64,000 bases of DNA from Candidatus Bipolaricaulis anaerobius (GCF_900465355.1 NZ_LS483254.1:62001-126000); one strand, 5' to 3'; counted from the first letter of the stretch, positions 43,273 to 52,142 are shown. Notes: a model not told the origin generated them from the letters alone. Made by a program: numbers and translations.

Positions 43273-44741
43273 CGCAGGGGCGGGAACGCCAGCACCTCCC
43301 GGATCGAAGGGGCATCGGCGAGCACCATCACCAACCGGTCCACCCCGAACCCGATCCCCGCCGCCGGGGGCATCCCCAGCTCCAGGTCGCGCAGGAAGTC
43401 CTCGTCCAGGGGGTGGGCCTCCTCGTCGCCGGATGCGCGGAGCGCTTCCTGCATCGCAAACCGCTCCCGCTGGTCATCCGGGTCATTCAGCTCCGAGAAC
43501 GCGTTGGCGACCTCGCGACCGGTGAAATAGAGCTCGAACCGCTCCACCAGGTCATCCCGGCCCCGCTTCCGCTTGGCAAGCGGCGAGATGTCGAGCGGAA
43601 AGTCGAGGACGAACGTCGGGTCCCACAGGTGGTCCTGCACCTGCGTCTCCAGGAGGTGCTCGATCACCTTCCCTTTCGGCCCCCGGCGCAGGGGAGGCGG
43701 GATCGGGATCCCCCGCCGGTCGATCTCCTCCAGGAGCTCGGGGAGGGGCTTCTCCACGTCGCAGCCGCTCCCCTGGGCCACCAGCTCGAGGAGCGAGGCC
43801 CGCCGCCATGGCCGGGTGAAGTTCACCTCCCGGCCCTGGTACGTGATGCGGGTCGCCCCGGCCACGGCGAGGAGGCAGGCCTCGACCATCCCCTCTGCCA
43901 GCTCCATCGCCCGCTCGTAATCTTCGTACGCCTCGTAGGCCTCGAGCCCGGTGTACTCCGGGTTGTGCATCGAGGAGATCCCCTCGTTGCGGAAGTTGCG
44001 GCCGATCTCGTACACCTTCTCCAGCCCCCCCACGAGGAGCCGTTTCAGGTAGAGCTCCGGCGCCACCCGCAGGTACAGGTCGCGGTCGAGCGCGTTGTGA
44101 TGGGTGATGAACGGCCGCGCCGTGGCCCCGCCGTAGATGGGCTGGAGGATCGGGGTCTCCACCTCGAGGAACCCCTCCCGGTCGAGGTAGGCACGGCAGG
44201 CGCGCAGCGTGGCGGCCCGGACCACGATCGCCCGCCGGGCATCGTCGTTGGCGATGAAATCGAGCGCCCGCTGCCGGTACCGCGTCTCGACGTCCCGGAG
44301 GCCATGCCACTTCTCCGGAAGCGGCCGCAGGGACTTGGCAAGGAGGGCGAACTCCCGCACGTCCACCGTCAGCTCCCCGGTCTTGGTCGTGAACGGCTCT
44401 CCGGAGATCCCCACGATGTCCCCGAGGTCGAGGTCCACGAACCGCCCGTACGCGTCCGCACCCAGGCCGTCCGTCGCGGCGTAGACCTGGATCCGCCCCG
44501 ACCGGTCGAGGACGTTCCCGAACGCCGCTTTCCCCATCCGGCGGAGGGCGACGAGCCGCCCGGCGAGGCTCACCTCGGCCCCGGTGCGCTGGTGGGGGCC
44601 CAGGGACCCGAACGCCGCCCGCACCTCGCCCACGGTGTGGGTACGGGGATAGCGGTAGGGATAGGGGGCGATGCCCTGGGCCCGCAGGCGGTCGAGCTTC
44701 TCCCGGCGCGAAGCGAGGAGGTCAGCCTCGGCCACGGACAT
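43269..44741 (-). CDS. lysS: Lysyl-tRNA synthetase, class II
   Basis: 490 residues. An N-terminal OB-fold anticodon-binding domain (about 55-165) is followed by the class II catalytic core: motif 2 GRNFRNEGISSMHNPEYT and motif 3 GIGFGVDRLVM. It charges tRNA-Lys, two of which are encoded at 37.9-38.1 kb. It is transcribed with greA and rnpA upstream and the PAP2 gene downstream. Confidence 0.97.
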   Translation of the reverse strand: MSVAEADLLASRREKLDRLRAQGIAPYPYRYPRTHTVGEVRAAFGSLGPHQRTGAEVSLAGRLVALRRMGKAAFGNVLDRSGRIQVYAATDGLGADAYGRFVDLDLGDIVGISGEPFTTKTGELTVDVREFALLAKSLRPLPEKWHGLRDVETRYRQRALDFIANDDARRAIVVRAATLRACRAYLDREGFLEVETPILQPIYGGATARPFITHHNALDRDLYLRVAPELYLKRLLVGGLEKVYEIGRNFRNEGISSMHNPEYTGLEAYEAYEDYERAMELAEGMVEACLLAVAGATRITYQGREVNFTRPWRRASLLELVAQGSGCDVEKPLPELLEEIDRRGIPIPPPLRRGPKGKVIEHLLETQVQDHLWDPTFVLDFPLDISPLAKRKRGRDDLVERFELYFTGREVANAFSELNDPDDQRERFAMQEALRASGDEEAHPLDEDFLRDLELGMPPAAGIGFGVDRLVMVLADAPSIREVLAFPPLR

Positions 44742-44798
44742 CCCCGCCGTGGACCGCTCTCCGGCGCATCCCCTTCCCCAAGCTGCGGGTGGCCATCG

Positions 44799-45281
44799 TC
44801 AACGGCGCTCGATCCCCAAGATCTTGTACTTGATCTTCTTCCCCTGGGTTTGGACCGTGATCATCTTCCCCTTGCTGTACGTCTGGAGGGCTTGCCCGAC
44901 AGGGGAATCCACCCCGATCCGGTTCTGGAGGAGGTCCACCTCGGCCGGGGGGACGAGGGTGTAGGTCGCGACCTCGCCGGTCTCCACGTCCTCCAGGATC
45001 GCTCGGGCGCCGATCCCCACCTCGTCCGGGCGAAAGTCGTCCTCGGTGATGATGCGCGCCGTCTCGAGTAGCTCCCGCAGGGCACGCGCCTCGGCCTCGA
45101 TCATGTCCTGTTCCTGCTTCAGGTACAGGTATTCCCTGTTCTCCCGCACATCGCCCCCGCCGTGGTCCTTCGCTTCCTTCAACCGCTGCGGGATCTCCTG
45201 GTACAGGCGGTGCTCGAGCCGTTCGAGCTCAGCCTTCTTCTGTTGGTAGCCCTCTTTCGTGAGGAGGGTTTCTTTGGCCAT
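44799..45281 (-). CDS. greA: Transcription elongation factor GreA
   Basis: 160 residues. An N-terminal coiled coil (about 10-75) has the acidic tip HGGGDVRENREY with the conserved Asp and Glu that stimulate RNA polymerase cleavage. The C-terminal FKBP-like domain follows (VGIGARAILEDVETGE ... IGVDSPVGQALQTYSKGKMI). GGGAGGTG lies before the ATG. The start lies 53 bases inside rnpA in another frame. Confidence 0.96.
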   Translation of the reverse strand: MAKETLLTKEGYQQKKAELERLEHRLYQEIPQRLKEAKDHGGGDVRENREYLYLKQEQDMIEAEARALRELLETARIITEDDFRPDEVGIGARAILEDVETGEVATYTLVPPAEVDLLQNRIGVDSPVGQALQTYSKGKMITVQTQGKKIKYKILGIERR

Positions 45282-45621
45282 CGCTCACCTCCCGGAACTC
45301 TTCGACCAGCCGCTCGCTCAGGTCCCCTGGGCGCAGGCGCGTGGCCTCTTTGCGGGGGATGACCACCGTGTCGAGGTAGGCGAACGCCTCCTTGTGGAGG
45401 CGAAACCCCTCCCGCACCGCCCGCTTCACGCGGTTCCGCGTCACCGCCCCCCCCAGACGCCGCCCCGCGACCACGAGGAGCCGGGGCGTCGGCTCTTCCT
45501 TGCGGAGGATTCGGAACGAGAACAGAGGAGCTTCCAGGCGTTGACCGCGTTGAAACACGGGGGCGATATCCCGCCGTCGGCGGAGGCGGTGGTCACGCCC
45601 AAGGGTTGGGCTCATGTTCAT
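45229..45621 (-). CDS. rnpA: Ribonuclease P protein component
   Basis: 130 residues. The RNR motif region (AVTRNRVKRAVREGFRLHKE), an early LRRRRDIAPVFQRG and VVAGRRLGGAV identify RnpA, which helps the RNase P RNA mature tRNA 5' ends. Three ATGs are clustered at 45624, 45621 and 45615. I choose 45621 because the -10 box TATCGT ends five bases before it. It is not next to rpmH, where rnpA usually sits, and overlaps greA by 53 bases. Confidence 0.9.
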   Translation of the reverse strand: MNMSPTLGRDHRLRRRRDIAPVFQRGQRLEAPLFSFRILRKEEPTPRLLVVAGRRLGGAVTRNRVKRAVREGFRLHKEAFAYLDTVVIPRKEATRLRPGDLSERLVEEFREVSDGQRNPPHERGLPTEEG

Positions 45622-45626
45622 CATGA

Positions 45627-45655
45627 ACGATACCCGTTCTCGGGACCGGCATCAA
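45627..45655 (-). promoter_or_regulatory. rnpA-greA-lysS promoter, leaderless type
   Basis: On the reverse strand TTGATG (45650-45655) and TATCGT (45627-45632) are separated by 17 bases. The divergent pyk promoter (TGGTCC-17-TAAGCT) lies in the next 30 bases. Confidence 0.65.
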
Positions 45656-45695
45656 CTGGTCCCCCCCTGCGACCGGCGCTAAGCTGGAGGCTTGT

Positions 45696-47075
45696 ATGAA
45701 GCGGACGAAGATCGTGGCCACGATCGGCCCCCGCTCCCGCGATGAGGAGACCCTCGCCGCGCTGATCGCGGCTGGGGTGGACGTCGCCCGCGTCAACACC
45801 TCCTACGGCGGCCACGACGACCATGCCTCCCTGGCGCAGCGTGTACGGGCCGCGGCGGCCGCGGCGGGGCGGACGGTGGCCCTCCTCCTCGACACGCGCG
45901 GGCCCAAGGTGCGGGTGGGAACCCTGGCCGATCCGATCCCCCTCTCGCCGGGGGAAGAGGTGGTCCTCGGCGAGGGAGGGATCCCCCTCACCCATCCCCA
46001 GGCCGTGGACGGGCTCGCGAGCGGGGTGAGGATCCTCCTCGCCGACGGGATGCTCGAGCTCGCCGTGGTCGGTCCGGTGCGGGGGGGCGTGCGGTGCCGG
46101 GTGATCCGGGGCGGCCTCCTCCACGGGGGGAAGGGGGTCAACATCCCCGGGGTCGCCCTGTCCCTGCCCGCCCTCACCCCGTTCGATCGGGAGTCCCTGG
46201 CCCGGGCCGGGGAGATGGGGTTCGACTGCGTGGCCCTGTCGTTCGTCCAACGCCCCGAGGAGCTGGCCGAGGCACGACGGATCGTGGGGCAAGGGCTGTG
46301 GGTGCTGGCCAAGGTCGAGCTCGCCGAGGCGGTGCGGCGAATGCAGGAGATCGTGACCTCCTCCGATGGGGCGATGGTCGCCCGCGGCGACCTCGGGGTG
46401 GAGGTGGACCTCTACCAAGTCCCCCTCGTGCAGCGGCGGCTCGTGGACCTGGGCAACACACAGGCCAAGCCAGTGATCGTGGCGACCCAGATGCTGCGGT
46501 CGATGGTGGACTCCCCGGTCCCGACCCGCGCCGAGGTCGCCGACGTGGCAAACGCTGTGTGGGACGGGGCGGACGCGGTGATGCTCTCCGAGGAGACGGC
46601 GGTCGGGAACCACCCTCTGGCGGCGGTGCAGGCGATGGCGGCGGCCGCCCGGGCGGCGGAGTCGGGCGACGTGCCGATCCGCGTCCCTGGGCTGGAGAGC
46701 GGACTCGTGGGGGAGGTATCAGCAGCGATCGCCTGCGCGGCGGGACGGGTGGCGGCCGAGGTCGGAGCACAGGCGATCGTGTGCGCCACCACCTCCGGGT
46801 GGACAGCCCGCCTCGTCGCCGCCCATCGCCCCTCCGTCCCAGTGGTGGCCACGACGCCCCACCGGGACGTGGCGCGGAGGCTAGGGCTCGTGTGGGGCGT
46901 CCTCCCCCGCGAGATCGCCCCGGCGCGGGACGAAGGAGACCTCATCCATAGCTCCCTCACTGCGGCGCGGGAGGCAGGGGCGGTTTCCCCGGGGGACCGC
47001 GTCGTCTTCACCGCCGGGCTCCCGTTCCACGAGCCGGGGACGACGAACCTCGTCCGGGTCCTCACAGTACCGTGA
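45696..47075 (+). CDS. pyk: Pyruvate kinase
   Basis: 459 residues. KIVATIGPRSRDEE opens the barrel, RVNTSYGG stands for the usual RLNFSHG, and the catalytic region includes FDCVALSFVQ, GAMVARGDLGVE and ADAVMLSEETAVG. It makes pyruvate and ATP from phosphoenolpyruvate and ADP. In DTRGPKVRVG the residue aligned with Glu117 of rabbit enzyme is Lys71, and Thr120 is replaced by Val74. Both changes are typical of potassium-independent pyruvate kinases. A ribosome-binding site GGAGG is seven bases before the ATG. Confidence 0.95.
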   Translation: MKRTKIVATIGPRSRDEETLAALIAAGVDVARVNTSYGGHDDHASLAQRVRAAAAAAGRTVALLLDTRGPKVRVGTLADPIPLSPGEEVVLGEGGIPLTHPQAVDGLASGVRILLADGMLELAVVGPVRGGVRCRVIRGGLLHGGKGVNIPGVALSLPALTPFDRESLARAGEMGFDCVALSFVQRPEELAEARRIVGQGLWVLAKVELAEAVRRMQEIVTSSDGAMVARGDLGVEVDLYQVPLVQRRLVDLGNTQAKPVIVATQMLRSMVDSPVPTRAEVADVANAVWDGADAVMLSEETAVGNHPLAAVQAMAAAARAAESGDVPIRVPGLESGLVGEVSAAIACAAGRVAAEVGAQAIVCATTSGWTARLVAAHRPSVPVVATTPHRDVARRLGLVWGVLPREIAPARDEGDLIHSSLTAAREAGAVSPGDRVVFTAGLPFHEPGTTNLVRVLTVP

Positions 47076-47129
47076 TCGGCGGGCCTCGCCGAATCCACGG
47101 GGAGACGGGCCCGGGGCCACGGTTTGCCG

Positions 47130-47381
47130 CTAGAACGGGGGTTCGTCGGACGGAGGTCCTTCCTTCTCCGCCTCCGCCGCCTCGCGCTCCAGGCGCTCCG
47201 TGATCTCCCGCACCTGCATCTCCGCGGCCGTGATCTTCTGCCGGCACAGGGTCACGAGCTCCGCCGCCTCCGCCACGAGCCCGGACAGGGCATCGATATC
47301 CACGTCCCCGTCCTCGATCAGGCGGAGGATCTCATCGAGCCGGGCCACGGCTTCGCTGTAGGAGCGATCCTTTTTGGCCAT
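47130..47381 (-). CDS. xseB: Exodeoxyribonuclease VII small subunit
   Basis: 83 residues. YSEAVARLDEILRLIEDGDVDIDALSGLVAEAAELVTLCR is the XseB core, followed by a charged coiled tail. It associates with XseA to degrade single-stranded DNA. The ATG lies four bases after the xseA stop, with GGAGGTGA (overlapping the xseA end) as ribosome-binding site. Confidence 0.93.
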   Translation of the reverse strand: MAKKDRSYSEAVARLDEILRLIEDGDVDIDALSGLVAEAAELVTLCRQKITAAEMQVREITERLEREAAEAEKEGPPSDEPPF

Positions 47382-47385
47382 CCCG

Positions 47386-49089
47386 TCACTCACCTCCCTC
47401 TTCCCCCTCCGAGCGGGCGCGGAGGGTCCCCCGCTTGAGCTGAAGTCGCAGGAGCGCCTGGGGTGGGGCCTGACGGGGATCGGTGACCACCGCCCCCTCG
47501 GCCAGGCGCACGATCGCGTACCCTCGCTCCACAACCCGCCGCGGGTCGAGAGCGTGGAGACGCTGGGCATGTCCTTCCAACCGTTCCCCGGCCCACACGA
47601 GCCGCATCCGGGCCCGCGCGGGGACGAGGAGGGTGACCTGGGAGACCCGTTGGCGGGCGAGGGACAGGTCGCGGTTCGCCCCGCGCCCGACCCGCCCCGC
47701 CACGTCATCGAGGCGCGCAGCCGTTCGTCCGAGGAGGGCGTCGGTGGACCTCGGGAGGGCGAGGCGGAACCTCATCACGTCCTGCTGTGCCCCCTCCAGG
47801 CGCCCCCGCACCCCGCGGCGGAGGCGCCGTGCGCGGTGGACGAGCTCCCGCCTCTCCTCCCCCACGCGAACGGTGGCCGCCCGCACCAGCCGCTGCACCC
47901 GCTGGCGGTGGGCCCCGTTCTCATCCTCAACCCGCACCCGCGCCCGGCCGAGGGCCTGCGCCGCCGCCTCCTCGATCCGGCTCAGGGCCTGCCGCACCCG
48001 CTCCACGACGAACTGGGCGGCGGCCGTGGGGGTCTTCTGGCGCCACCCCACCTCGTCCAGCACAGAGCGGTCCTCCTCATGGCCGATCCCCACCACCACC
48101 GGGAGGGGAAAGGTGGCTACCGCCCGGCCGAGGGCCTCCGAGTCGAACCACGCGAGGTCGGTGCGGGAGCCCCCGCCCCGGCAGATGAGCACAGCGTCGA
48201 ACTCGTGGGCACGATCCCGGAACCAGTCGAGCGCGTTGAGAACCGATGCCTCCGTGCTCGGGCCCTGGACCCGCGCCCCATGGACGACGATCTGGAACGA
48301 GAACCCCGATTCCTGGAGCGTGCGCAGGACGTCGTGTTCCGCATCCGAGCCGAGGCTTGTCACGAGGCCGATCCGCAACGGGAGCTCCGGAAACGGCAGC
48401 GATCGGTTGCGGTCGATGAGGCCCTCCGCCGTGAGCCGGCGCACGATCTCCTCGCGGCGGCGCGCGACCTCGCCCAAGGTGTAGGCGAGATCGAGGTCGC
48501 GCACCGCAACTTGGTACCGGCCCCACTCCGTGTGGAGGTCCACCGTCACCAGGACGCGTACCTGGACCTCGTCCTCCAACTGAAACGGGGCCCCCCCACG
48601 CTGTAGCTTCGCCTCCAGGCGCTGGCGATCCTCGGGGGACAGGACGGCCTCCACTTGGGCGAGGACTTCGCCGCCCGGCTGGCGCTCCACGAGTTGGAAG
48701 CTGACCCATTTCTTGTGGGCGTTCCGGTTGAACCCACTCACCTCCCCCACCACCCACAGTGGGGAAGGGAACGCCATCAAGACAGCATTGCGGACCTGGA
48801 GGTTGAGTTGGGACACGGTGAGGTGCTGACCCAACTCTCCCCGGCGGGCCTCGTACAGCCGGCGCGTCTCCTCGTCGAACGTGAACCCCTCGGCGCCCAG
48901 GAGCTCGACCGTCGCCGCGACGTGCTCCGTGGGCACCGTCCAGCATTTCTCCCCCTTGTTCCACTGCCGCCCGGGGAGCCCGCGCACGAGCGCGACGAGC
49001 CGAGGGTCGTAGGGGAACTCGATCCGGAGGAGGCCGCGGTCGTCAGCGGTCACCCGGCGGGTCGGGGAGGAGTTCCTGGTGGGGTCCAT
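47386..49089 (-). CDS. xseA: Exodeoxyribonuclease VII large subunit with an extra N-terminal HARP-like segment
   Basis: 567 residues, about 100 longer than typical XseA. From residue 90 it is a normal XseA: an OB-fold (LTVSQLNLQVRNAVL, WVVGEVSGF), the catalytic region with LRIGLVTSLGSDAEHDVL, ICRGGGSRTDL and VVVGIGHEEDRSVLDEV, and a coiled-coil tail. Before it, residues 20-68 (RIEFPYDPRLVALVRGLPGR, then KCWTVP) resemble the HARP/SMARCAL1-type DNA-binding segment found in front of some helicases. This fusion is unusual. TTGCCG-17-TACGGT ends six bases before the ATG at 49089. xseB follows directly. Confidence 0.92.
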   Translation of the reverse strand: MDPTRNSSPTRRVTADDRGLLRIEFPYDPRLVALVRGLPGRQWNKGEKCWTVPTEHVAATVELLGAEGFTFDEETRRLYEARRGELGQHLTVSQLNLQVRNAVLMAFPSPLWVVGEVSGFNRNAHKKWVSFQLVERQPGGEVLAQVEAVLSPEDRQRLEAKLQRGGAPFQLEDEVQVRVLVTVDLHTEWGRYQVAVRDLDLAYTLGEVARRREEIVRRLTAEGLIDRNRSLPFPELPLRIGLVTSLGSDAEHDVLRTLQESGFSFQIVVHGARVQGPSTEASVLNALDWFRDRAHEFDAVLICRGGGSRTDLAWFDSEALGRAVATFPLPVVVGIGHEEDRSVLDEVGWRQKTPTAAAQFVVERVRQALSRIEEAAAQALGRARVRVEDENGAHRQRVQRLVRAATVRVGEERRELVHRARRLRRGVRGRLEGAQQDVMRFRLALPRSTDALLGRTAARLDDVAGRVGRGANRDLSLARQRVSQVTLLVPARARMRLVWAGERLEGHAQRLHALDPRRVVERGYAIVRLAEGAVVTDPRQAPPQALLRLQLKRGTLRARSEGEEGGE

Positions 49090-49095
49090 GCCCCC

Positions 49096-49124
49096 ACCGT
49101 AGCCGCGGAGGGAGAGGACGGCAA
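49096..49124 (-). promoter_or_regulatory. xseAB promoter, leaderless type
   Basis: On the reverse strand TTGCCG (49119-49124) and TACGGT (49096-49101) are separated by 17 bases, and the ATG follows six bases after the -10 box. Confidence 0.65.
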
Positions 49125-49178
49125 GGGGGAAGGACGGCCATTGGGGCCCGCGGGGGGCACGGCGTATCATTCTTGACA

Positions 49179-50120
49179 ATGGACAAACAATGGGACGTGG
49201 TCATCGTTGGAGGCGGGCCAGCCGGGCTTTCCGCCGCGATCTATGCCCCACGCGCCGGCCTCGCCACCCTGCTCGTGGAGGGGGCCGTGCCCGGCGGCCA
49301 ACTGCTCGAAGCCCCCGCGATCGAGAACTACCCCGGGTTCACGGAGCCGATCCCCGGGATCGAGCTTGCGGAGAGGATGCGGGGCCAGGCCGAGCGGCTG
49401 GGGGCGCAGTTCCAGGCCGCCACAGCCAGGGGGCTCAGCGGGCGTGGTGGGGGATGGGTCCTTGCGACCTCGGATGGGGAGCTGCGGGCGCGGGCGGTGA
49501 TCGCGGCCACGGGTGCCCATCCCAAGGAGCTCCCCGCCCCAGGGGCTACGGAACGCGTCGGGCGCGGCGTCTCCTACTGCGCGATCTGCGACGGGTTCTT
49601 CTTCCGGGGCAAGGACGTCCTCGTCGTCGGGGCGGGCGACGGCGGCCTCACCGAAGCGCTCGTCCTCTCCCACCTCTGTTCCAAGGTGTACCTCGCCGTC
49701 CGCCATCCCCAAACCGATCCCCACGCCATCCGCGCCAAGGCGGCCCTCCGCGAGCAGGTCCTGGCTCAGCCGAACGTGGAGGTGCTGTGGAACGTGGCTG
49801 TGGACGAGGTGCGCGGCGAGGGGAAGGTGGAGTCGGTCGTCCTGCGAAACCTCGCCACGGGTGAAAAGCGCGAGCTCCCCGTGGACGGGGTGTTCGTCAA
49901 GATCGGGTGGAAGCCGAACACGGACTGGCTCCGCGGCGTCGTGGAGCTGAGCCAAGCCGGCTACGTGACCACCGACTCCCTCATGGCCACCTCTCGCCCC
50001 GGCCTGTTCGCGGCGGGGGACGTGCGTGATCCCGCCGGGCGGCGGGCCCAAGCCGTGATCGCAGCAGCAGAAGGGGCGTTGGCTGCCCTATCCGCGGAGT
50101 GGTATACTCGCATGCTTTGA
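49179..50120 (+). CDS. trxB: Thioredoxin reductase
   Basis: 313 residues. The FAD motif VVIVGGGPAGLSAAIYA, the redox pair Cys134-Cys137 (YCAICDGFFF), the NADPH motif VVGAGDGGLTEA and the second FAD site GLFAAGDVRD are all present. It should reduce thioredoxin or a glutaredoxin-like partner. TTGGGG-18-TATCAT ends eight bases before this ATG, which has no ribosome-binding site; an in-frame TTG two codons earlier is less likely. Confidence 0.95.
   Translation: MDKQWDVVIVGGGPAGLSAAIYAPRAGLATLLVEGAVPGGQLLEAPAIENYPGFTEPIPGIELAERMRGQAERLGAQFQAATARGLSGRGGGWVLATSDGELRARAVIAATGAHPKELPAPGATERVGRGVSYCAICDGFFFRGKDVLVVGAGDGGLTEALVLSHLCSKVYLAVRHPQTDPHAIRAKAALREQVLAQPNVEVLWNVAVDEVRGEGKVESVVLRNLATGEKRELPVDGVFVKIGWKPNTDWLRGVVELSQAGYVTTDSLMATSRPGLFAAGDVRDPAGRRAQAVIAAAEGALAALSAEWYTRML
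50079..50108 (+). promoter_or_regulatory. Promoter for the acyl-CoA ligase gene, inside trxB
   Basis: TTGGCT (50079-50084) and TATACT (50103-50108) are separated by 18 bases. The leader is about 34 bases and carries GAGGAGGA before the ATG at 50149. Confidence 0.6.
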
Positions 50121-50148
50121 TCCTTCAAGCCGATCGAGGAGGATAGAG

Positions 50149-51792
50149 ATGCCGACGCGGTTCAAGCGTCACATGACCATACCGGAGTTCTTGGCACGTT
50201 CTGTGCAGCAACATGGGCGACGGGTAGCGGTGCGGGTCCCTGTGACCCGGGGCGGCGTCCAACAGTTCCAGGACGCCACGTACCGCGAGCTGTGGGATCT
50301 GTCGGGGAAGCTGGCGGCGTGGCTTGCCGGGCAGGGGATCGGCGCGGGCGACCGCGTAGGGCTGATCTCGAAGCCGTCGGTGGGATGGGCGGTCGCGTTC
50401 TTCGCCGTGCAACGGCTGGGGGCGGTAGTGGTGCCGATGGACGCTGGGCTCCAGCCGGGCGAGGTGGCACGGCTGCTCACCGAGTGCGAAGCGAAACTCC
50501 TCTTCTGTTCTCCTCAGCGCTACCACGAGTTCACCCCCCTCACCCAGTCGGTTCCGACCCTGAACGAGGTGATCTCGGTGGACGTCGCCCTCGGCGCAGT
50601 ATCCCTGTGGGATGTCCTTCCCGACCGCGAAGTTGCGGTTCCCGATGCGCATCCCGACTGCGAAGACCTCGCCGTCCTCATGTACACATCCGGCACCACC
50701 GACGACGCCAAGGGCGTCATGCTCTGCCACCGCAACATCACCTCCGACATCGAGGCGTTCCTCAAGGTGGTCGAGTTCACGTCCGAGGACAGCCTGGTGA
50801 CGATCGTCCCCTGGTACCACATCTACGGTCTCACCACGACCCTCCTCGCCCCGCTGTGGGTGGGAGCGACCGTGACCTACACCGACGATTATCGAAACCT
50901 CATCGCCCTCGCGCGGCGGGTGGGGGTGACCGTGCTCGTCGGCGTGCCCAAGCTTTACCACTCCCTGTACCGCCGGATCCTGGAGAACATCGAGGGGAAC
51001 ACAGCCCGCAGGATTTTGCACCGCTTCGTGCCGCGCCTTGTCGGGAAGCTCCTCAAAGACAAGCTCCTCGGGCCCCAGTTCCGGTTCTTCGTGTCCGGCG
51101 GGGCCCCCCTCGCCGCCGACGTGGGGGCGGGCCTGCGACGCCTGGGGATGGGGATGATCGAGGGCTACGGCCTCACCGAGACCGCGCCCGTGCTCACGAT
51201 GAGCGATCCGTTCACGCCCATCCCTGGCAACGTTGGGCGGCCGCTCCCCGGCGTGAAGGTGAAGGTGGACAAGCCCGACCTCGAGGGGTACGGCGAGGTC
51301 ATCGTCTGGGGCCCCAACGTGATGCTCGGCTACTACAAGAACCCCGAGCGCACGGCCGAGGTGCTCACACCCGACGGCTGGTTCCGCACGGGCGATATCG
51401 GGAAGCTCGACGTGGAGGGGCGGTTGTTCCTCGCTGGCCGGAAGAAGAACCTCATCGTGCTCGAGTCCGGGAAGAAGGTCCACCCTGAGGAGCTGGAGTG
51501 GGAGTTCTTGCGGATCCCGGAGGTGGAGGAGGTCCTCGTGTACGAGGACCGAAGCCGGGGCGAGCCGATGGTGGCAGCGATGGTGTACCCGAACTGGCAG
51601 GTCCTGAAGAAACAGGGGATCGAGACTCCCGACCAAGCGAAGGCGCGGGTGTGGGAAGCGATCCGGGAAACGCAGCGGAACATCGCCCCATTCAAGCGCC
51701 TGCGGGACAAGGATTGCATCAAGATCGTCGACCAGCCGTTCGAGAAGTCAACCAAACAGGACATCAAGCGGCACCTGTACGTGAGGGCGTGA
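50149..51792 (+). CDS. AMP-forming long-chain fatty acid--CoA ligase-like enzyme
   Basis: 547 residues in the ANL superfamily. Core motifs are the P-loop MYTSGTTDDAKGVMLCHRN, the VPKLYHSLYRRI region, YGLTETAPVLTMS, the GWFRTGDIGKLDVEG hinge region and the C-terminal lysine region (EKSTKQDIKR). It activates a carboxylic acid as acyl-AMP and then acyl-CoA; FadD-type long-chain substrates are likely but not certain. A lone gene with its own promoter and ribosome-binding site. The native-like GC composition ends here; the following 1.9 kb is different. Confidence 0.9.
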   Translation: MPTRFKRHMTIPEFLARSVQQHGRRVAVRVPVTRGGVQQFQDATYRELWDLSGKLAAWLAGQGIGAGDRVGLISKPSVGWAVAFFAVQRLGAVVVPMDAGLQPGEVARLLTECEAKLLFCSPQRYHEFTPLTQSVPTLNEVISVDVALGAVSLWDVLPDREVAVPDAHPDCEDLAVLMYTSGTTDDAKGVMLCHRNITSDIEAFLKVVEFTSEDSLVTIVPWYHIYGLTTTLLAPLWVGATVTYTDDYRNLIALARRVGVTVLVGVPKLYHSLYRRILENIEGNTARRILHRFVPRLVGKLLKDKLLGPQFRFFVSGGAPLAADVGAGLRRLGMGMIEGYGLTETAPVLTMSDPFTPIPGNVGRPLPGVKVKVDKPDLEGYGEVIVWGPNVMLGYYKNPERTAEVLTPDGWFRTGDIGKLDVEGRLFLAGRKKNLIVLESGKKVHPEELEWEFLRIPEVEEVLVYEDRSRGEPMVAAMVYPNWQVLKKQGIETPDQAKARVWEAIRETQRNIAPFKRLRDKDCIKIVDQPFEKSTKQDIKRHLYVRA

Positions 51793-51851
51793 CCTGCTTT
51801 CGCCACGCCAGATGGGGTGTAGTCCCCAGAAGTGCACCAGTCCGAGTGAGA

Positions 51852-52126
51852 GGACCCTAGGGGCATGCCCCCATCTGCGGTCTACTCATACGGTCCAAAG
51901 CAACTTTTAAAAGTGCTGAGTAGTTTGGCAAGCTAATGTACGACCGCCTTTCATTGTCCCCCCCCGCCATCTCTCGATCGCCGTCCTCGCTTCCGAACCA
52001 GTGTCGGTTCAGACATTCATTCCACAACCGCCCGTTGAAGGTCGACCCGGCTGTCTCCACCGCTTGCGGTGACAGCGCGGGCAGACTCAGCCTCCCAAGG
52101 CCTGGACCCCCTAGGGTACGCCCCCA
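51852..52126. repeat. Imperfect direct repeats flanking the transposase scrap
   Basis: GGACCCTAGGGGCATGCCCCCA (51852-51873) and the related GGACCCCCTAGGGTACGCCCCCA (52104-52126) stand on either side of the IS3-type remnant. They could be traces of element ends. The similarity is imperfect. Apart from the remnant, this 350-base interval (51793-52142) holds no gene I can support. Confidence 0.35.
51940..52060 (-). mobile_element. Remnant of an IS3-family transposase (C-terminal part)
   Basis: The reverse-strand reading STFNGRLWNECLNRHWF followed by DNERRS matches the end of the IS3-family integrase core (usual form: SFNGRLRDECLN.HWF ... DYNERRPHSSL). Only about 35 recognisable residues remain, with no DDE residues besides the terminal part and no intact frame, so it is a dead fragment. 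It marks past mobile-element activity beside the restriction-modification genes. Confidence 0.65.
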
Positions 52127-52142
52127 GCGGCCGCCTCCCCAT

